From assembly GCA_013398295.1 (NCBI GenBank), contig VZSF01003599.1:1030469-1094468 (forward strand): a DNA stretch of 64,000 bases, read 5' to 3'. Source of the DNA: Chionis minor. Its lineage: Eukaryota > Chordata > Aves > Charadriiformes > Chionididae. The notes under the pieces were generated by a model, which was not told where the DNA came from, ran no database searches, and worked only from the letters and a program-made list of their open reading frames with translations. Below are positions 50,901 through 64,000 of the stretch, piece by piece. The translations under genes and the position numbers were made by a program. Position 1 is the first letter of the stretch, and the number at the start of each line of letters is the position of its first letter.

Positions 50901-53900
50901 TTTTTGGCTTGATGACAACAGGATGGAAAATGGGTGTCCTCAGTCAATAGACAAAGGATTTGCTGGAGAAACAGGGAGGCATGAGATGCATCTGTAATGG
51001 TGGGAGGATCCCACCGGGACCAGAGCACATAGGTACAGATCATCCTGTTGGGGAGCACCCCAGGAGCATCTGAGGCAGCAGCAGCACCATGTTCTACCAA
51101 AGCCCATGGCCTGGCCATGCAGCACTGCACAGTCCTGCTGACTTCAGTCTAACAACCAACCCAGAAGGTCTAACAGAGAAAGCAGAAAGAGAAATGGATT
51201 ATCAGTGCTGGGAGAGTAAATACAGCTCCTGGAGACCAGACTAGAACCTGCTGTTAAGGCCACACTTCTCTATTAATACCCAGTGAGATGCCCGAGAGCT
51301 TGGGTGGCCCTGAATGCTCACGTAGGCAAAGGTAGGTGGTGACACCGGCCAGTTCTGCAGTGGGGCCTCATGGCACAGCACAAGGGTGGAAGAATGGACG
51401 ATCTGCTCAGAGGAACTTCTGATTTTGGTGGCTCACTGACAGGAGGTTGGTCTGTGCCTGGCTGCTGAGCATCGCCATGCGGGGATGCAGCTGGGGCTCC
51501 CAGGACCAGCTCCTGGCACTGGCCTCTGTGGAAGCAGGCTGAGATACAAACACGCAGGAGCAGATGGGGAAGAAGCTGCAGTGAAGATCTGTAGCTACCT
51601 CTGGCCCTGTGCCTCTGCTGAAGGCGGCTGGACACATCCAGTCCGTGCTAAGCTAAAGAGCGCTCATGGAGTATAGCCCACTTGCTTCTACCCTTATTTC
51701 TCCTCCACTGTGTTCTTCTGTGCTTACTGAGCACAGTAAAATGTTGAAAATGAGACTCTCAGTCACCTCTGCAGTTTCCTGTCATCAAGGTTGAGCAATG
51801 AAGGAGCTCTTTGCATTGGTTTTTAGGTCATTAATATGTTAACTGACTGTAGGAAGCTCTAATTTAATTACTAGGAACAAAGGTCTGAACATTATTAAGC
51901 AAAGTCCCCATTACACTTCAAAGCTACAGCTTTCTGGTGCTGGTAACATTGGTTTGAGTTCCGTCAGGTGCCACAGAATTCAGGTACCAAAGAGCTAATA
52001 TCCAGCCACCCTCAGTGTGCCCGCACAGCATCAGCCAGCGTTAGAGAAGCGTCTGTGATTGCAGAAGCAGAAAATGCAACAGGAGGCCTCGTTTGCACCC
52101 ACAAAAACAAGGAGCAAGTGAGTTCTCGTAGATGGTGCAAACCACCGTGGTTCAGTTCTGACATGTCCCTCCAGGCTCCGGGGGCTGTTTTAAGGAGACA
52201 GGTGCAGGAACTTGTCGCTTGTAATCTACCAGCCCTCTTTACAATGTGACAGGAATTTCTTAATGAGCATTGGCAGTACATACAAACAGAGTAGCAGTGC
52301 TGCTTCTCCAGCCATTAATATTACATATGTGGGCTGCTTAATTTGCTGTTCCTCCCAGAGCCAGAGCAGGAAGCCTGCATAATGAAGGATTTGTTGACAG
52401 AGGTCTTCATATCAAATCAGCAAAAAGGTAGAAAATGATCGAGTTTCAGGCATACTTGCTTGACTCCTGTAACCTTGGCCCCTCTAACGCTCCCCATTAT
52501 GGGAACGACGTACCAGGCGCTCTGCTCTTCTCGGGCCCTTATTGCTGCCACTTTTGAACTTCATCTATTAAAGCTTTCACCAGGAACCCAAGCGGCACAA
52601 CAATACTCACTAATTTCACAGGAAAAAGGCATTATTTATGCATGGGGATGATGGTGGCTGTTGGAGACTAAACACCCATTCAGAAAGGTGCCTGAACACG
52701 TGCCTGGTGTTAAGTGTGTAAGCAGCCCTTCCTCTGAGTTTTCAAACAGTGCGAAAAGAACTAGAAGCAGAACACAAGTTGAACCTCCTCAGCACTCTGC
52801 AAGTGATATCCTGACTTATTTTAGGGCTCTCTTAGCCTCCTACCTGTGCCCAGCTCGTTCTGGGGCCAGATGTGGCAGTGAAGAACTGTTAGTCCTGCTA
52901 AGTAAGTAAGTGATGCTTACTAGACTTTGCTTGATTGTCCTGGTAGAGGGCATCCATCGTTCATTTTAGAGGCCAGTCTGGCCTAACCCATGACATCAAT
53001 CCATACATAGGTGAGTCCATCCGACACCCTCCCCTAGGTGGCACACGTGAAAGACTTCTAAGTTGTAGTACCCGAGTCCTTTAGCTCTCACTAAGGATCT
53101 TCCCAACGAAGCAGCCCCACAGACCACAGGGGAAGGAGAGCAGGCAGGCTTGGAGAAGCTGAACTAAAGTGTCTCCAGTGTGTTCATTTCATTTACATTT
53201 CATTCATTATGGAAACGAGGTGTGAAAGTAGTTTCTAGAGCTACTTAGTGAAGACTGCACATCGATTTAATACCTATTCCAGTTTTTCAAGTCACTTACC
53301 TCCATAGAACTCTTGTTCCAAACCAATTACTTAGCTGCATTGCTCAGACTTTTAATTCACTAGGCAACTTGGTCTAAGCCACTATACATTTAAGACTGCT
53401 GAAGGGAGAGCTTTTAAAATGAAGAAAGATAGTAAAGAACCAGCTTACCTGATTTATAGGACAATCGAGCTTCTACTCCTGATTGTATTTATGCATAGTC
53501 TCTAAAAAGAGCCAAACCGCATCAGATACATTTTCTTTTGTTAACATGCTTGTATCAGTCTCAGTCTAGCTACTCACATGAAAAGACTCAAACAGGAAAA
53601 TAAGGAGGCAACTAAAAAAAAAAAAGTAATTAATTAACACTCACAGGTGACTACCTGCTATCAGCCGGGCTCTTTATCAGGCTCAGGAGAATGCCAATGG
53701 GAGCCACAGCTGCAAAACATTATGCCTGTGTAGCATCTAAACACCAGAACTGCTTTCATGACGGGGACCAGAATTTAGCCCCCTTCATTTGCCCACGGGG
53801 ATTCTCATCTGATTGCCTGAAACACAAGCTCAGCCCCTTGAGATGCTTCATAGTGCAGAAGCTCTCACTTAAAAGTCTGGGTCCTGTGCTGGGGGAAAAG

Positions 53901-54104
53901 TGAATCTACACAAACACACCCCGCCCAGCAGATAGAGAGATACATACAGACAAAAATCTCTATAGGAAGTTGATTTATTCTGCTATTAGCAGACTAATTA
54001 AGAGTGTTCACTTGCATGCAGACAGCCACAATCCACTCTGGCTTCTCCTTGACCAGAGCTCAGGATCCTGCTCAGTGACTGTGACACATGAAAGGGCGCG
54101 GGGG

Positions 54105-54285
54105 GAGTGATGGCTCTTCCTAGTTTTGCCATAGATTTCCTATGTTACTTCAGGCAAATCACTTAACCTCGGTGTTCTCCACGTCAATAAGGAACCACCT
54201 TGCTCAGAGCAGTTCGAGATCTATGGACAAAGAGCACTCTAAATACTAGGTATTATTTATAGTATTACCCTATGGATGATAACAA
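54105..54285 (+). mobile_element. MIR1_Amn-like ancient SINE
   Basis: TTACTTCAGGCAAATCACTT then AACCTCGGTGTTCTCC matches the MIR core ('tgaccttgggcaagtcacttaacctc...cagtttcc'). The 3' part, GTTCGAGATCTATGGACAAA, GAGCACTCTAAATACTAGGT and ATTATTTAT, matches the amniote MIR tail ('tttgagatctacggatgaaa...ctatataagtgctaggtattatt'). Sense orientation, fairly complete, close to the proposed TMEM132D 3' end. Confidence 0.7.
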
Positions 54286-55339
54286 GCTACAGCTGTTAGA
54301 GACAGCAGGGATCTCTGAGCAAGCAGCAAGGCATAAATCTGAATGTCAGTATCCTTCGCATTGTAGCTGGCGGCTGTTTTGTCCTAGGAGAACATTTCAG
54401 TGGTTTGTGCTACCAGATGAACTTGCTGTTAGTTCTTCATGCTCCCCAGCGGCAGCTCGTGCAGAAATCTGGATTTACCATAGCAGCTCATAGGTAAAGC
54501 AGTTCTGACAGCCTGCTCCCAGCGTGCCTCGTACCTCCCCTTTCCGACGGAGGAAGACTGGTCGTGCAGTGATGCTTTTGCAAGGCAACCCTGCGTGCCC
54601 GCGTGCACCCGCGCTGCGCAGCCCCCTAGCTGAGATCTGACCACTTTCACCCTGACCTCCACATTACTGAGGGTAAGTCTCCGTGGACACGACGCCGCGA
54701 TGTGCAAAAAGCATCCAAAATAGCTCCAAAATTGGAGGCAAGACTGTGGGCTAGGAGCCTGCAGGACCTGCTGGGAGGCTGCAGTGCCCCCGGGGCTGCT
54801 CCCCTTGCCTGAGGGCTGGGGAGCTCTGCTGGCCTCCCAGCGGCACGTCCTCCTCCAGCCTGCACGGGATTGAGTTACCCACACCTTGGTGAGGGCGGCT
54901 GAAAGAAAGCAAAGACCGTCTGATGCGCAAGTATCCATTTCCACAGTCTTGGGCACCTTTGACCTATTTACACCAACTTACTCTCGTAGAATTGTCCTCA
55001 AAGGCATTGAGCCAAATGCGGATCTTCCCCTCGGCACCAAAACCAGAAACTCACATATCAGGCTTTCAGGCTAGAAATATGCATGTGGATTTATTTGCAA
55101 ATAGTTTCCAATCTTGGAAGGGTGACTTGGTGCAAATACAGTTGTAGCATAACATGTCGTTGATGTTATATCTTTTCCCCCCAACACTGCACAATGTAAA
55201 ACTTTGTGACGAGATTGTGCCAAGAGCCTTAATTCCCCGTTTCATCAGAGGACGAGTCTCCATACTGCTGCCAGTCTCTTTTAGGGTAAACGTTCTGACA
55301 TTGAAAGGAAAGAGGCATTCAGAGTAGGAAAAAAGATGA

Positions 55340-57028
55340 AGCCACTAAAATGCAAATTTTATTCACAGTTGGCATGTTTATAAATATATATATTACATTC
55401 TTACAATCTACAGTACATTCTAAATATAGAGGGATTCAATCTAAGTGTTTGTGGGAGGGAGGGTGTGTATTAAACCGAGCAACCTAGATTCAATGACAGA
55501 AAGAGACTTAACAATAAAAGGAGGGCAAGGACTCACTCTGGAAAATAAAGGAAAACTTGAAATATAAGTTGGATTTTAGTTAGTGCTTTGGCACTTTGCC
55601 ACTGGTCATTGGAGACTGCTTTTGGACCTCACAAAACATGTCATGGTTTTAGGGCTGGAGGGCACATCGGATTCAAAGGGTAAATCACTGAAATCCTACC
55701 GTATGTACATCCTTATCAGAGGAAAACAAAAGATAACTATCACCTCTAGGAGAAACAAATGTTATCTGCCGAGTTTAGCGTCCAGGTGTCAATGCTGAAT
55801 GTGCAGCACTCCTCTGTGACCTGTGCGTGCCCTCCAAACGTGCCGAGCAGGGGTCTGAAGAAGCATGAGCAGAAGGAACTGAAGAACTCGACCTCTCCCG
55901 GGGAAGGGGATGGACAAAGAGGCAGTTGCTGTTGGTGTCTGAGTTCAGCACGACTTAAACTTACCCAAGAGACAGTGGCCAGCTTTGGTAAATGACAGCA
56001 TGTAAAACAAGTACCAGCGTGGTATTGACAGTGTCTGTGCTTGGCAAGAGCACAGCGTGGAGAAGCGAGTGTGCACGGAAGGGAAGGAAGAAACCACACG
56101 CTTCCCAGGTTGAGTGATGCTAGCGAGTGCCCTCGGGATACCGGATGGGGAGCGTTCCAGGGAAATGGCTGGGAATACAAATTTGTAACAGGACAATCAA
56201 ATAAAGCGGGCTTTTAAAAATAGCTTGTTCTCTCAATCTTTCCAAAACAGACCTTCCTTTATATGAGTGATATTCTGAGTATAGATTATATCTTCTCCTA
56301 TTTTACAAATTAAGAAATACTGAAAATTGGCTGGCAAAGTTTATTACCTTGGCATCTACTTAAAAAGAGAGTTTCAGTTTTAACTGTATATGTGTATCCA
56401 TTCTCAGTGCTTGGGAGGCAAACATGCTGGTTTGTAAACAGCCCAGTTACTCCTTTTCGCCCTCCAAATTCTTTGGAAACTCATGACTTTTCAGCTCTGG
56501 GAGCCGCTTTGCTCACACTGTTGTTTTTTGTCAGCTTTAAATTAATGTTCTTGGATGGATATTCTCTGCATGTGGCTTGAATGACATGCTCTCTTCGTGG
56601 ATCTATTTATTCGGAGACCAATCTTTTGCTTTTAACCAAAGCTTGCAATATTGAACAGTAGAGCTGTGCAAACTTTGTAATATCCAAACTGCACTGGAGT
56701 TTGTTATATTTATTGATTTCCTGGGAAAGCTCAGAGAACGAGACCGTATTATTTTGCTAAGTTTTTTTTCACGTTACCATGCATCAAAAACCCACGCACA
56801 TCTCTGACTTCCATCTCTGAGCACAGAGAAGACTTGAATTTTAAGAGCTGTCCAGGATCTCTGCTCTCCCAGCTGCTTTTGGGTGGCTTCTTGGGGCTCC
56901 ATTGAGTTATAATCCACCAGCTGACTCTCGTTATCAATACAACATTTTGCCCCACTACCCAAAATTAAAGGCAGAAGGTGAGTGAAAAACAAACGAATAA
57001 ACCAAACAAAAAAGTCTTTTGTGTCTCA
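55340..57028 (-). other. TMEM132D: TMEM132D 3' UTR (inferred)
   Basis: Non-coding sequence after the TMEM132D stop codon, read on the - strand down to a distal AATAAA. It has AT-rich runs near its end (a TATATATA block at about 55381-55400). A 144-codon open frame at 55746-56180 lies inside it, with no recognised family, and is treated as chance. Confidence 0.55.
55358..55363 (-). terminator. TMEM132D: Candidate distal poly(A) signal AATAAA for TMEM132D
   Basis: On the - strand it reads AACTGTGAATAAAATTTGC, about 1.67 kb past the stop codon. Alternative AATAAA hexamers on the - strand lie at 56709-56714, 56606-56611 and 56340-56345. The distal one was preferred because AU-rich UTR-like sequence runs up to it. 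Confidence 0.5.

Positions 57029-64000
<6,972 letters not shown>

Larger units (their letters stand above)
30261..55340. other. Intergenic region between convergent GLT1D1 and TMEM132D
   Basis: About 25 kb with no recognisable protein-coding gene. It holds one CR1 3' fragment, two MIR-like SINEs, an L3/CR1-like antisense fragment, a small palindromic repeat, a CpG-rich block and AT-rich blocks that look unusually repeat-free. Longer open frames here (for example at 42006-42455, 42888-43379, 48085-48525 and 54429-54956, all on the - strand) coincide with GC-rich sequence where stops are rare. They show no protein family I recognise. Confidence 0.7.

Noticed and set aside
54429..54956. 175-codon open frame on the - strand
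   Set aside because: Lies in GC-rich sequence where stops are rare, has no recognised domain, and adjoins a MIR-like repeat and the TMEM132D 3' flank.
55746..56180. 144-codon open frame on the - strand
   Set aside because: Falls inside the inferred TMEM132D 3' UTR and resembles no known protein.

Overview
This is a stretch of vertebrate nuclear genome, most likely from a bird. The evidence is a low density of intron-split exons with GT/AG junctions, long AT-rich introns, CR1-clade LINE fragments ending in ATTCTATG-type 3' termini instead of poly(A), and old amniote MIR-like SINEs. I see no bacterial, phage or CRISPR content. Another sauropsid such as a crocodilian or turtle cannot be excluded from sequence alone.

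Layout: positions 1-29734 hold the 3' half of GLT1D1 on the + strand (six coding exons, the last carrying the stop codon), with a short 3' UTR ending near 30260. Positions 55340-64000 hold the 3' half of TMEM132D on the - strand (three coding exons including the large last exon with the transmembrane segment and cytoplasmic tail, plus a 3' UTR of about 1.7 kb). The two genes are convergent, with about 25 kb of apparently non-coding DNA between their proposed 3' ends. The same two genes are neighbours in human 12q24, so the synteny supports both identifications. The 5' exons of both genes lie outside the window.

Repeats: there are three CR1 copies. Two are 3'-end fragments; the third is about 1.9 kb long, covers the reverse-transcriptase region, lies in a GLT1D1 intron and is broken by stops and frameshifts. 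There are four likely MIR/CORE-SINE copies, one ancient CR1/L3-like antisense fragment, a 245-bp foldback element in a GLT1D1 intron, and several copies of a short amniote-type motif.

The two genes encode unrelated proteins: a GT-B-fold glycosyltransferase-like protein and a neuronal type I membrane protein. Nothing in the window suggests a shared pathway. I found no convincing new multi-gene system. The points most worth checking are overlapping PP1-type (RVxF) and WAVE-complex-type (WIRS) docking motifs in the TMEM132D tail, the intronic foldback element, a CpG-rich block with no associated gene, and AT-rich intergenic blocks that may be conserved regulatory DNA. Exon calls rest on my recollection of the human protein families and on exact splice-phase bookkeeping; no database search was run.
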